33,014 bases of DNA from Nostocales cyanobacterium LEGE 12452. Lineage in GTDB: Bacteria; Cyanobacteriota; Cyanobacteriia; Cyanobacteriales; Nostocaceae. The position numbers and the translations under genes are program-made. Position 1 is the stretch's first letter; each line of letters starts with the position of its first letter. The notes below the pieces were generated by a model that did not search any database, was not told the origin of the DNA, and worked only from the letters and a program-made list of their open reading frames with translations. The stretch covers positions 1 through 33,014 of the forward strand of contig JADEXV010000067.1 in the NCBI GenBank assembly GCA_015206945.1. Direction: 5' to 3'. This document shows, in pieces, positions 7,869-15,661 of the stretch.

Positions 7869-9311
7869 TTAAGACATGAAAAAGTTAGTGGGAGCGTTAG
7901 CCCTGATGGCAAAACTATTCAGATAGCGCACAGGATCGCTGGGGTCGAAGCCTTTCTTATCTATAAATACTTCTGGTGGTTCAACCTTGTAATCATCCTT
8001 GGGACACTCGATGCCCATTTCAGATGCTATCTCCCGATATAAATCTGTTCTCCAGCCAATTTCTGCTAATTTTTCAGCATTTTTGGGGAATTCCTTAATT
8101 TGTCCCCACCGTGCTGCTTGTGTCATCATCCAGATACTTCTCGATCTCCATAAGAATGTGGAGTGTTCTCCTGGTTGTTTGGGAAGGTTGTCAGGAATAT
8201 CAAAGAAAATTGTGGTGTCAGCGGCTTTGATGGTGCGGTCTTTACCGTCAAAGCCGCCATAGTTGTAGTTGCCGAGAATTCCCGGACTTGTAAATTTCGC
8301 AATTGGGGCATCTTTCTTTTTAGGTCTAGCACCTGTAAAGGAACGGTCTGTTATCAGTTCGGCTACTTCTTGGCGGTTTTCTACTTTGCTGCAATACTGA
8401 CACGCTTCAATCATCGCCTTGACTAGAGAACGATAGGTTTTGGGATATTGATCGATGAAAGATTGCATCACCCCCAAAAGCCGATCTGGATGTCCCAACC
8501 AGACTTCTTTACCTTGTGCGAAGGTAAAGCCGATGTTTTCATTACCTGTTATTGCCCTTGTATTCCACGGTTCTGCAACCATGTAAGCTTGCATTGCCCC
8601 AATCCGCACGTTTGTTACCATTTGTGGGGGCGGAACGATGATGACGCGAAACTCTTTAAGCGGATCAACACCTGCGGCGGCGGATAAGTAACGGATAAAG
8701 TATTCGTAAATGGCGGAACTTAATACTACTGCCCAAACTCTGTTTTCTGGCGCTTGCTTGTCAAAGTAGCCTCGGAAATCGCGCCCAAAGGCTTCTAGAG
8801 CGCCATCGCCATATTGTTCTTGATACTCGTACCACGGACGCAGCCCAAAGTCCCACATGGCTTTGTTCATCGTCATGGCGTTACCGTGGCGGTGAATGGT
8901 CATGGCTGCACACAAGGGGGCATGGCGTGCGCCTTCGGCACCAATTCTGGCGTTGGTGACTGCTCCAGATACCACGGGTGAAGCATCCAAGCGACCAAAA
9001 ATTAGACCGTCGCGGGAGGTGGCCCAACTGGCTTCGCGGTTGAGTGTAACGTTTAAACCATACTTGTGGAAGAAACCTTTTTTCCAGGCGATCGCAAATG
9101 GCGCACAATCATTAACAGGAACGTAACCAACAGTAAGATCGGCTTTTTCTAGATCGCCGCTTTTAACTACTGGTTGAACAGCTAAGGCCTCTTCTGTCAA
9201 TCCTTTGGCTGATCTATCTCCTGAAATCCCACAGGAGGACAGCGCCATTCCCGCCGTTGTTGCTCCTATTCCCTTAATAATATCTCGTCGAGTCCAGTTA
9301 ATATCACCCAT
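7869..9311 (-). CDS. NrtA/CmpA-like substrate-binding lipoprotein with Tat signal
   Basis: A 480-residue periplasmic solute-binding protein of the nitrate/bicarbonate (NrtA/CmpA) family, lipid-anchored. The N-terminus has a twin-arginine motif (TRRDIIKG, residues 6-13), a hydrophobic stretch and a lipobox ending in LSSC. The family opening LTVGYVPVNDCAPFAIAWKKGFF follows, then SWATSRDGLIFG and RIGAMQAYMVAEPWN. The start is ATG at 9311 with GGAG 8 bases upstream. A longer reading from a TTG at 9356 lacks a ribosome site and would push the Tat signal inward. The ligand cannot be told from sequence alone: nitrate, bicarbonate, cyanate and others are all carried by relatives. It is the middle gene of the operon under riboswitch 2. 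Control by c-di-AMP would be unusual for a plain nitrate importer. Confidence 0.88.
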   Translation of the reverse strand: MGDINWTRRDIIKGIGATTAGMALSSCGISGDRSAKGLTEEALAVQPVVKSGDLEKADLTVGYVPVNDCAPFAIAWKKGFFHKYGLNVTLNREASWATSRDGLIFGRLDASPVVSGAVTNARIGAEGARHAPLCAAMTIHRHGNAMTMNKAMWDFGLRPWYEYQEQYGDGALEAFGRDFRGYFDKQAPENRVWAVVLSSAIYEYFIRYLSAAAGVDPLKEFRVIIVPPPQMVTNVRIGAMQAYMVAEPWNTRAITGNENIGFTFAQGKEVWLGHPDRLLGVMQSFIDQYPKTYRSLVKAMIEACQYCSKVENRQEVAELITDRSFTGARPKKKDAPIAKFTSPGILGNYNYGGFDGKDRTIKAADTTIFFDIPDNLPKQPGEHSTFLWRSRSIWMMTQAARWGQIKEFPKNAEKLAEIGWRTDLYREIASEMGIECPKDDYKVEPPEVFIDKKGFDPSDPVRYLNSFAIRANAPTNFFMS

Positions 9312-9397
9312 TCTTGTAGCTCCATTGGTGATGAATTGCTTATGCTCCAGCCGCAAAATCTCGTTAATCTTGCTGTTTTGATAGCAGCCAAATTTTG

Positions 9398-10249
9398 TTA
9401 GTTGGAAGTTTTAGGGCGATGGGTTACTAATTCTTCGATTTTGCCCACGGCATAATCCAGAATTAACCCAGTTACACCAATTACCAACACAGCTAAAAAG
9501 ACTGAACTCAGGTTTAAGCGACTCCATTCATCCCAGACAAAGAAGCCGATACCAATTCCACCTGTGAGCATTTCCACAGCGACGATTACCAGCCAAGCTA
9601 TGCCTAGACTAATTCGTAAACCTGTAAAAATATACGGCAAACTTGCAGGCCAAATGATTTTTGTAATTCGTCTCCAACGTGGCATTTCTAGGACTCGTGC
9701 CACATCTAAATAATCTTTGGGAACGCTAGAAACTCCTAAAGCGGTATTAATAATTGTCGGCCATAAAGAAGTAATAAAGATTACAAAAATGGCTGAAGGA
9801 TCTGCCAAATTGAAAATTGCTAAGGCGATGGGTAGCCAAGCTAGGGGCGATACAGGTTTAAAAATTTGAATGATCGGATTAAGCGCTATCATTGCCGGTC
9901 TAGACATGCCAATGAGAAACCCCAGAGGAATCGCTACTACCGCACCCAACAAAAAGCCTATTAATACCCGGCGCAGACTTGCTATTAACAACCAGCCAAT
10001 TCCCAAGTTGCCTGGGCCTCGCTGGTAGAAGGGATTTAAGATGTAGTCTAGATTAGCGATTAGCGCTTCTGGTGGAGTGGGCATCAATTCATGGTTGGCA
10101 AGTGCAACAATCCACCACAGCACAATTATTCCCAAAAACCCCAACACAGGTAGAAAGAAGACATCTTTAACGACGACAGGTTTTGCCTTTTTCCAAGCGG
10201 CTTGTCCAGCGATCGCGGCGATCGCTGCTAAATTTAATTGAAATATCAT
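9398..10249 (-). CDS. ABC importer permease (NrtB/SsuC type)
   Basis: A 283-residue inner-membrane permease with about six hydrophobic segments (first at about 31-50). The EAA cytoplasmic loop that contacts the ATPase is clear: KDYLDVARVLEMPRWRRITK, followed by IIWPASLPYIFTGLRISLG, typical of the NrtB/CmpB/SsuC/TauC group. The ATG at 10249 is preceded by only a weak GAGA. It is the first gene of the importer operon, 86 bp before the binding-protein start, and is preceded by riboswitch 2 with a putative terminator between. It would form a homodimer with two copies of the downstream ATPase. Confidence 0.92.
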   Translation of the reverse strand: MIFQLNLAAIAAIAGQAAWKKAKPVVVKDVFFLPVLGFLGIIVLWWIVALANHELMPTPPEALIANLDYILNPFYQRGPGNLGIGWLLIASLRRVLIGFLLGAVVAIPLGFLIGMSRPAMIALNPIIQIFKPVSPLAWLPIALAIFNLADPSAIFVIFITSLWPTIINTALGVSSVPKDYLDVARVLEMPRWRRITKIIWPASLPYIFTGLRISLGIAWLVIVAVEMLTGGIGIGFFVWDEWSRLNLSSVFLAVLVIGVTGLILDYAVGKIEELVTHRPKTSN

Positions 10250-10280
10250 TTACAATCTCAACAGATTTAAGTGCAGGTAC

Positions 10281-10313
10281 AAAAAAGCCGAGCAGTACCA
10301 GCCTTGGACACTG
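10281..10313 (-). promoter_or_regulatory. Possible terminator/antiterminator pair of riboswitch 2
   Basis: On the minus strand, AAGGCTGG and TCGGCTT (about 10287-10305) can pair with three wobbles, followed by six T. An overlapping alternative, CAGTGTCC with GGTACTG (10293-10313), excludes it. The site lies between riboswitch 2 and the permease start, where an expression platform should be. The pairings are weak, so this is a proposal. Confidence 0.4.
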
Positions 10314-10349
10314 ATGAGATCGGAACATTATAAAAATGCCGTCTCTTCA

Positions 10350-10555
10350 GTCTCCTCTCAATGCCTACGAAGTTAGCTGACGGGCTAGGGCTGAGAGATG
10401 CCCTTCTTTTTAGAGTGCTGAGTACCGAGTGCTGAGTGCTGAGTTAACTCTTCACTTCTCACTCTCAACTCCTCACTTTCTATGAGATACGCCCCACAAT
10501 TTGGTTCCTCCGCTCCAGCGTTATGCACTGTGACACGCTGAATTAGGCTGACTTA
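10350..10555 (-). promoter_or_regulatory. c-di-AMP riboswitch (ydaO/yuaA class), copy 2
   Basis: The minus strand carries the same ordered blocks as copy 1: GCCTAATTC, GAGCGGAGGAACCAA, GTGGGGCGTATCTC, then AGCCCGTCAGCTAACTTCG and TAGGCATTGAGAG. The stem of the 3' domain is CTCTCA/TGAGAG (10392-10397 with 10355-10360 on the plus strand), a different sequence from copy 1 with pairing kept. It lies about 100 bp before the start of the permease gene and so leads the importer operon. Confidence 0.88.
10414..10445. repeat. Heptamer tandem repeat (STRR-type) inside riboswitch 2
   Basis: Four copies of AGTGCTG (one degenerate, AGTACCG) run head to tail in the same variable arm as in riboswitch 1. 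Confidence 0.85.
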
Positions 10556-10973
10556 CTCTAATGGATACTAAATTATGCACAATATAACATCGATGCTCAG
10601 TAAAAGCCATCTATCTTATGATAAATATTGTTTATTTTAATACTTGAAATAAGCATTTTTGACTGGTTATTAGTATAAATACAACCCACCTACTTAGTTA
10701 TGTTGTGAGTGAACTCCTTGCACAGACAGCTAAACAATATAGTCAAGCCAAGTATTAAAAATGTTACGTACTTAATTAATATTTTTTAATAGAAAATGAT
10801 ATACTGGTAAAATTTTATGCCCGGCTACTTAAGGAGTCAACAAAATAACATATATAATCTATTTCTTTTGGTAGTTGAACTAAATTGTTAAATTTGTTAA
10901 AAACCCCCTGCACTCGCTAAACTAATTGGATATGGAAGTTTACTCATCTATCTCCTAGTTGATATTTAACATA
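10556..10973. other. Divergent intergenic region between riboswitch 2 and the histidine kinase
   Basis: About 418 bp, AT-rich. It must hold the promoter of the minus-strand importer transcript and that of the plus-strand kinase. I see no clear consensus promoter, NtcA site or coding frame. Confidence 0.5.
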
Positions 10974-12164
10974 ATGGATTTTAGTCAAGTACTGGCTGAA
11001 AAAACGGATACCATCCTCGATAAATGGATTCTAGCAGTTCGTAAGGATAGACGGATTGAAAGTGCTGATGACCTATCTTACACAGCGGTAAAGGATCACA
11101 TCCCTGATGTTTTGAAAGCAATGGTGACAGTGCTTTCAAAACATCAAGATAATGATATTCAGTCAATAGTTACTGCCAGTTTTCAACATGGAGCTATTCG
11201 AGCCGAACAAGGCTTTGACCCAGCAGAAATTGCCAGAGAATATCATCTGCTGCGAACAGTAATCTTTGATGCTCTACAACCAGATTTATTAGAGGGAATC
11301 CCGTCAGAGATAATTCGTTCCATGCGTTTGATTGACGCTATCCTAGACGAAGCGATCGCTCGATGTTTCAAGAGTTATGTTGAGGAACGCTTGCGAGAAT
11401 TACAGCAGTTGCAAGCATCACTAACGCTCCATAATGAGGAACTTACGCGGTTAATTAGCGCCAATCAAGAGTATCTTTCCCAACTAGCCCACGAATTAAA
11501 ACATCCTCTAACTTCTATTATTGGTTATTCGGATCTGTTTTTACGCCAACAACGACGAAAGGCTGATATAAAAGAGAACTATACTAATTTAGAACATATT
11601 GAGCGGGTACTACGCAATGGTAGACAGTTACTCCATTTAATCAATGATGTATTAGAACTTTCCCGCTATGAGGCAGGACAGATAAAAATCCAATTAGCGC
11701 CTACCGATGTGCGGGAATTAATCGGTAATGTGTGTGAAATGTTGGAACCTTTAGCTGCGGGAAAAAATTTACAAATCGTAGTCGATTGCGATCGCATCCC
11801 TGAAAAATTAATCACAGATTCTTTTCAATTGCAACAAATTGTTACAAATCTTCTTAGTAATGCGATTCGTTATACAGAGTCTGGGACTATTATCATCATG
11901 TGTCAGGTGTTGGAGAAGCAGAGATGGGCGATCGCAGTTTCTGATACTGGAGTTGGCATTGCTCCCGAAAACCAAGCCCAGATATTTGAACCTTACTTTC
12001 GGGTGAGTTCTAGCGATCGCCCCTACCTTCCTGATAGTACGGGATTGGGATTAGCGATCGTTTCACGGTTGGTAAAACTATTGCAAGGTCAAATTAACCT
12101 AGCCTCGCAGGTAGGTGTTGGCTCTACTTTCACCGCAATTTTTCCTTTAGAAGTGGAGTTTTAA
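10974..12164 (+). CDS. Soluble sensor histidine kinase with RsbRD-type N-terminal domain
   Basis: A 396-residue cytoplasmic kinase with no membrane segment. Residues 1-135 resemble the RsbT co-antagonist (RsbRD) N-terminal domain (DFSQVLAEKTDTILDKWILA and the FQHGAIRAEQGFDPAEIAREYH stretch). A short coiled coil leads to the H-box QLAHELKHPLTSIIGYS (His about 172). The ATP domain then shows the N-box QLQQIVTNLLSNAIRYT, G1 DTGVGIA, F-box FEPYF and G2 GLGLAIV. I chose ATG at 10974 since a TTG five codons earlier has no support; neither has a clear ribosome site. No response regulator lies next to it, so it is an orphan. It is divergent from the riboswitch-controlled importer; a link is possible but not shown. 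Confidence 0.9.
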   Translation: MDFSQVLAEKTDTILDKWILAVRKDRRIESADDLSYTAVKDHIPDVLKAMVTVLSKHQDNDIQSIVTASFQHGAIRAEQGFDPAEIAREYHLLRTVIFDALQPDLLEGIPSEIIRSMRLIDAILDEAIARCFKSYVEERLRELQQLQASLTLHNEELTRLISANQEYLSQLAHELKHPLTSIIGYSDLFLRQQRRKADIKENYTNLEHIERVLRNGRQLLHLINDVLELSRYEAGQIKIQLAPTDVRELIGNVCEMLEPLAAGKNLQIVVDCDRIPEKLITDSFQLQQIVTNLLSNAIRYTESGTIIIMCQVLEKQRWAIAVSDTGVGIAPENQAQIFEPYFRVSSSDRPYLPDSTGLGLAIVSRLVKLLQGQINLASQVGVGSTFTAIFPLEVEF

Positions 12165-12349
12165 AAGTATTGGGCGACTGGAAGTCGCGGCTACACAAAG
12201 CAAAGTCCACCTGCGTTGACTGTTATTCGATATAGCCCAGTTGACTGTTAATTCCTCAAGCATCATAACAGTCCTGCAATAAGCTGTTAAGCATTTAATT
12301 TGCATGATTAAAAGAGAAAAAGCTTATGATAAAGAAAAACTTGCCGTCT

Positions 12350-12382
12350 CCAATAACTATATCGGTAGTTGGCAGCTTTTTT
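12350..12382 (+). terminator. Hairpin with T run in the 267-bp gap after the kinase
   Basis: CCAATAACTA pairs with TAGTTGG (two-base bulge) and is followed by CAGCTTTTTTA. It lies 185 bp past the kinase stop and 50 bp before the next gene, so it could end the kinase transcript or act as an attenuator for the gene at 12432. Confidence 0.45.
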
Positions 12383-12431
12383 ATAAATAACCTCTAAACA
12401 ATCTGTTAAAAATATTTACGTCAATTCACTT

Positions 12432-14903
12432 ATGGCTAATAGCATTGATTTAATAGGAATGACCTTGCCTAATGCTATCAAATTAAAACTTGGATTTTCA
12501 GATGATGTAAATTTAGTCTCCTCAAATTCAGGAAATTATTTCGATTTTGACCATGATTTGCAGTTAAATTTAGACAAAATTTTTAACATTCATGGTACAG
12601 TTCCATACATGAATGTGGTGCTTGATAAAATCATTGTTGAAGTATTTGGCAAACCTGAAATTAGAATATCTTCACCAAAATATAAAATTCATAAAATTTC
12701 TCAAGAAGTTGAACTCAGCTTTAAAGGATTACTAAATAACCAAAACATTGAATTATTTTTTGGTAAGCAAACTACATTTAACTATAAATTAAATGAAGAT
12801 TTAATTTTTAGCAACCTAGCGAGTGAACTTCCTATTATCAACGATTTAACATTAAGCAGCCCAGAGTTAATTATCACTGATACCGAATATGATTTTATAC
12901 ATTCAAAGTTAGGTTGCATTAACTTAAGCAGAGGATTCAACTTTATTGTAAATATTGATTTCAATAATCTCCCGACAAATTTCAGCAGTTTTATTCATCA
13001 AAGCTTAGGAATTGGGTGCTTAGGAGCGATAATTAACTTTAATCCGGCAGGACAAGTTAGCTTAACAGGTAATATTGCAGGCGATATTCAGCTATTTTCC
13101 CAGCAACAATTTAAGGCTACTTTTAATAACTTGCTCATAGGGTTAAATATTGGGGCTGATTTAGAGCCAAACTTTGGATTAACTGGAAATTTAATTCTTC
13201 AAGGCTACGATCTCACCCAAGAAAAAGAACCTAAGCTATTTCTCTCTGGTAGCCTCTCTCTCGAACCCGAATCTTTAACAGCATACTTTTGTCAACAAGG
13301 TGAAACATCTTGGTGTAATCCCTATGGATTGGTAGGAACTGAACTTCGTAATATCAGGTTTCAAGGAGGCGGAACGTATTTACCTCCTTACTTTGATAAC
13401 TTTGGCTTTATTGGTGATTTGAAATGGGCAAAAACAGACCTTGAGGTAGCTTTTTTGATGGACACTAATGATCCTGAAAGATTAGCTTTAATTTTAAATC
13501 CCAAGCAAGCGGTTAGCTTAATAGATTTGTGGCGTGGACCAGTCGCTTCCTTTCTTAGCAAACAAGTAGGTTATTCAACCAATTTAGTTAACAAAGCACT
13601 AGGACTTTTAGAAGGCTTAGTGAACTTAAACATCGAATCAATTGATGGGGATCGAGACGGAAAAATCAATCCTTTAATTAAGTATGTTCCTTTTCCAACA
13701 ATAATTGCGGCTCAAACGATATCAGAAGGTTTAGAAATTAATGGCAAACTTAATGCTTGGGGACATGAGGCAACCTTAATCCTTCAAGGAGATAAAAGTT
13801 TTAATAATATCTCTGGTTCATTAAAAGTTCTGGAAATTGATTTAGAGTTTCTGAAAATTAAGGGAACAGATGACGATAGCTTAGATTTATCTTTAAAGGT
13901 AACGCCTAGCGAGCAGTATCTTCAGGGAGATGGTTATCTAGAAATTCTTGACAACAAAATTGCGAATGTTGAATTTAAAATTACCCCTACCAATACTACC
14001 TTTAAAAACTTTGACCTGAGTTTAGGCAATCTGTTGAGTATTGATGTTGATGCCTTGAGTATCGATATAAAATCTGGTAGCGGTAGTGGTTTAGGAACAA
14101 TTTCAGTTTTTGGGAATACCTTAGCAGGCATTATATTTGATGTTACTCAAAATAGTGTCAATTTGAGGGATGTTCAGCTGAGTTTAGCAGGTTTCTTGAC
14201 TTTGACTATTCCGAACCTTACAGTTAATTTGAAAAATCAAAGCGCAACAGGAACAGCAAATATTATTGCTTTTAACCAATCTTTGGGTAGCGGCACTTTA
14301 TCATTTAACACTCAAAACGTTTCAATTAATAATGTAGCTCTTAATTTAGGCAATGTTATAAAGCTCAATGTTCCTAGTTTTAAACTTGATTTAAGTAATA
14401 AAAAGTTTTTTGGTTTAGGCGATGTTACTCTCTTGGGTAAACAATTCACCGCGTTAGGTATTAGCCTGAACGAGAGTGGATTTCAAGCTACCAGTAATTT
14501 CAATTTTGGCATTTTAGCTTTCAACGGGGCTACAGTTACTCTGAGTAAAGGAACTAATGGTAATATCAATAATTCTGCTAGTATTGCAGGAAGCCTCAAG
14601 TTTTTAGGCTACACCTTTGCCAACATTACAGCTAGCGTTAATAGCAGCAAATTAATTGCATCAAGTAGTTTTAATTTTGGTGGTATTTTAATACTTAAAG
14701 GAGCAAACCATCGAAGGAATGCGACAATAACGCTTAACAGACCAAAAAACGGACTGTACAATTGGGTTAGTATTATGGGTAGCTTTTATATGTTTGATCA
14801 AGAGTTAACATCACTCACTATCCGCCATAACAATAATACTTTAAAAATTTTAGGTATGCACATTATCAGAAAGCCCAACCATTCAAAAAGAATACATAAG
14901 TAA
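12432..14903 (+). CDS. Unrecognised 823-residue beta-repeat protein
   Basis: I do not recognise this protein. It has no signal peptide and no membrane helix. Composition is rich in Asn, Leu, Ile, Ser and Gly with few Cys. The second half (about residues 440-800) is a run of alternating short strands with loose repeats of about 40-55 residues. Each pairs a hydrophobic 'LNLGNVIKLNVPSFKLDL' type stretch with a 'GxGxxxxxGxxxxxxxISL' stretch, suggesting a beta-solenoid or stacked beta-sandwich. A single IDGDRDGKINPLIKYVPFP segment at about residue 408 looks like one calcium-binding dockerin/EF-hand-like loop. The last 20 residues are strongly basic. The ATG at 12432 has no clear ribosome site. It stands alone, between the kinase and a MITE-like element, with AT content higher than its neighbours. 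Cargo for a leaderless secretion route is one possibility but is not supported by any motif I can name. Confidence 0.8.
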   Translation: MANSIDLIGMTLPNAIKLKLGFSDDVNLVSSNSGNYFDFDHDLQLNLDKIFNIHGTVPYMNVVLDKIIVEVFGKPEIRISSPKYKIHKISQEVELSFKGLLNNQNIELFFGKQTTFNYKLNEDLIFSNLASELPIINDLTLSSPELIITDTEYDFIHSKLGCINLSRGFNFIVNIDFNNLPTNFSSFIHQSLGIGCLGAIINFNPAGQVSLTGNIAGDIQLFSQQQFKATFNNLLIGLNIGADLEPNFGLTGNLILQGYDLTQEKEPKLFLSGSLSLEPESLTAYFCQQGETSWCNPYGLVGTELRNIRFQGGGTYLPPYFDNFGFIGDLKWAKTDLEVAFLMDTNDPERLALILNPKQAVSLIDLWRGPVASFLSKQVGYSTNLVNKALGLLEGLVNLNIESIDGDRDGKINPLIKYVPFPTIIAAQTISEGLEINGKLNAWGHEATLILQGDKSFNNISGSLKVLEIDLEFLKIKGTDDDSLDLSLKVTPSEQYLQGDGYLEILDNKIANVEFKITPTNTTFKNFDLSLGNLLSIDVDALSIDIKSGSGSGLGTISVFGNTLAGIIFDVTQNSVNLRDVQLSLAGFLTLTIPNLTVNLKNQSATGTANIIAFNQSLGSGTLSFNTQNVSINNVALNLGNVIKLNVPSFKLDLSNKKFFGLGDVTLLGKQFTALGISLNESGFQATSNFNFGILAFNGATVTLSKGTNGNINNSASIAGSLKFLGYTFANITASVNSSKLIASSSFNFGGILILKGANHRRNATITLNRPKNGLYNWVSIMGSFYMFDQELTSLTIRHNNNTLKILGMHIIRKPNHSKRIHK

Positions 14904-14956
14904 GGTAAAAACGAGTTAAATTGAAGTAAGTTATAGTTAGTTTTAGTGGCAATAAA

Positions 14957-15065
14957 CTAGTGGTTCATGTCATTATTTCTGAAAGGTTAAGGTGTTCAGA
15001 TACCCGACTTCTTTAAGAAGTCGGGTATCTCGCAAACCAGCAAAATTAATGAGACAGACCACTAG
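14957..15065. mobile_element. MITE-like 109-bp element with terminal inverted repeats and a central hairpin
   Basis: Ends are CTAGTGGT and ACCACTAG, with the inverted match extending to about 14 of 19 positions. The middle holds a nearly perfect palindrome (14998-15030) with arms AGATACCCGACTTCTT and AAGAAGTCGGGTATCT around one base. No coding frame. No clear target duplication, although CAATAAA occurs on both sides. It fills most of the 309-bp gap after the beta-repeat gene. It may also serve as a transcription stop for both flanking genes, though no T run follows. Confidence 0.6.
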
Positions 15066-15212
15066 GTTAGCACAATAAATTTTGCAAGCTCTCTATACAT
15101 GAGATTAATATTATTCATATTAATGTTGTAAATTAATTTCAATAAGTCTACTAACAAAATACAGAATCTTAATAACTTATAAAAATTTAATATTTTACAT
15201 AGATTTTTTATA

Positions 15213-15623
15213 TTAATTGATTTTTATACCAGCAATTCTCTGATTCTTATTACTTATTAAAAAGTTTAGTTTATTAATTTCAATAACTTCATAAGTCTCT
15301 GTTATAAATATAGAGTAGATGCTAGCTATCATATCTGCCAAATATACTTTAGATAATATCAGTATTTGCAAATTGAAAAATGATTTAGGAACAGTTTTAA
15401 CAATTAAAGATAATCTTCTATCATTTACGTGCCATACACCAGTAAATTTATTAGCCGTGATCAATTCGCTAGGTTTAGATAAAAGAAACGTTTGTATTCT
15501 AGTTTGCTCATAAGTCATATCATCTTTAAATTCAATAGAAATTTTTTCCCAGTTTGTATTAAAACGCCATTTTCCAAAAAGTAAAATTTCTATTTCTGTA
15601 TCAGACAGATTCATATTATTCAT
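15213..15623 (-). CDS. Small unknown protein, possibly lipocalin-like
   Basis: A 136-residue cytoplasmic protein of unknown function. The segment LLFGKWRFNTNWEKISIEF followed by FTGVWHVNDRRLSLIV looks like the opening strands of a small lipocalin-like beta-barrel (a G-x-W near the start, then a second x-W strand), but this is a weak structural guess. The ATG at 15623 has GGGGAGAA about 8 bases upstream, a good ribosome site. It lies 38 bp downstream of the GUN4-domain gene on the same strand, so the two are probably co-transcribed. Confidence 0.75.
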   Translation of the reverse strand: MNNMNLSDTEIEILLFGKWRFNTNWEKISIEFKDDMTYEQTRIQTFLLSKPSELITANKFTGVWHVNDRRLSLIVKTVPKSFFNLQILILSKVYLADMIASIYSIFITETYEVIEINKLNFLISNKNQRIAGIKIN

Positions 15624-15661
15624 TGGCTTTCTCCCCGATTATTAAATAATGTGCGATTCAG

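Noticed and set aside
10556..10973. NtcA site for the importer
   Set aside because: No GTA-N8-TAC at a sensible position; the nearest candidates lack one half-site.
14957..15065. Insertion sequence with transposase
   Set aside because: The element is too short and has no coding frame; no transposase was found in the window.
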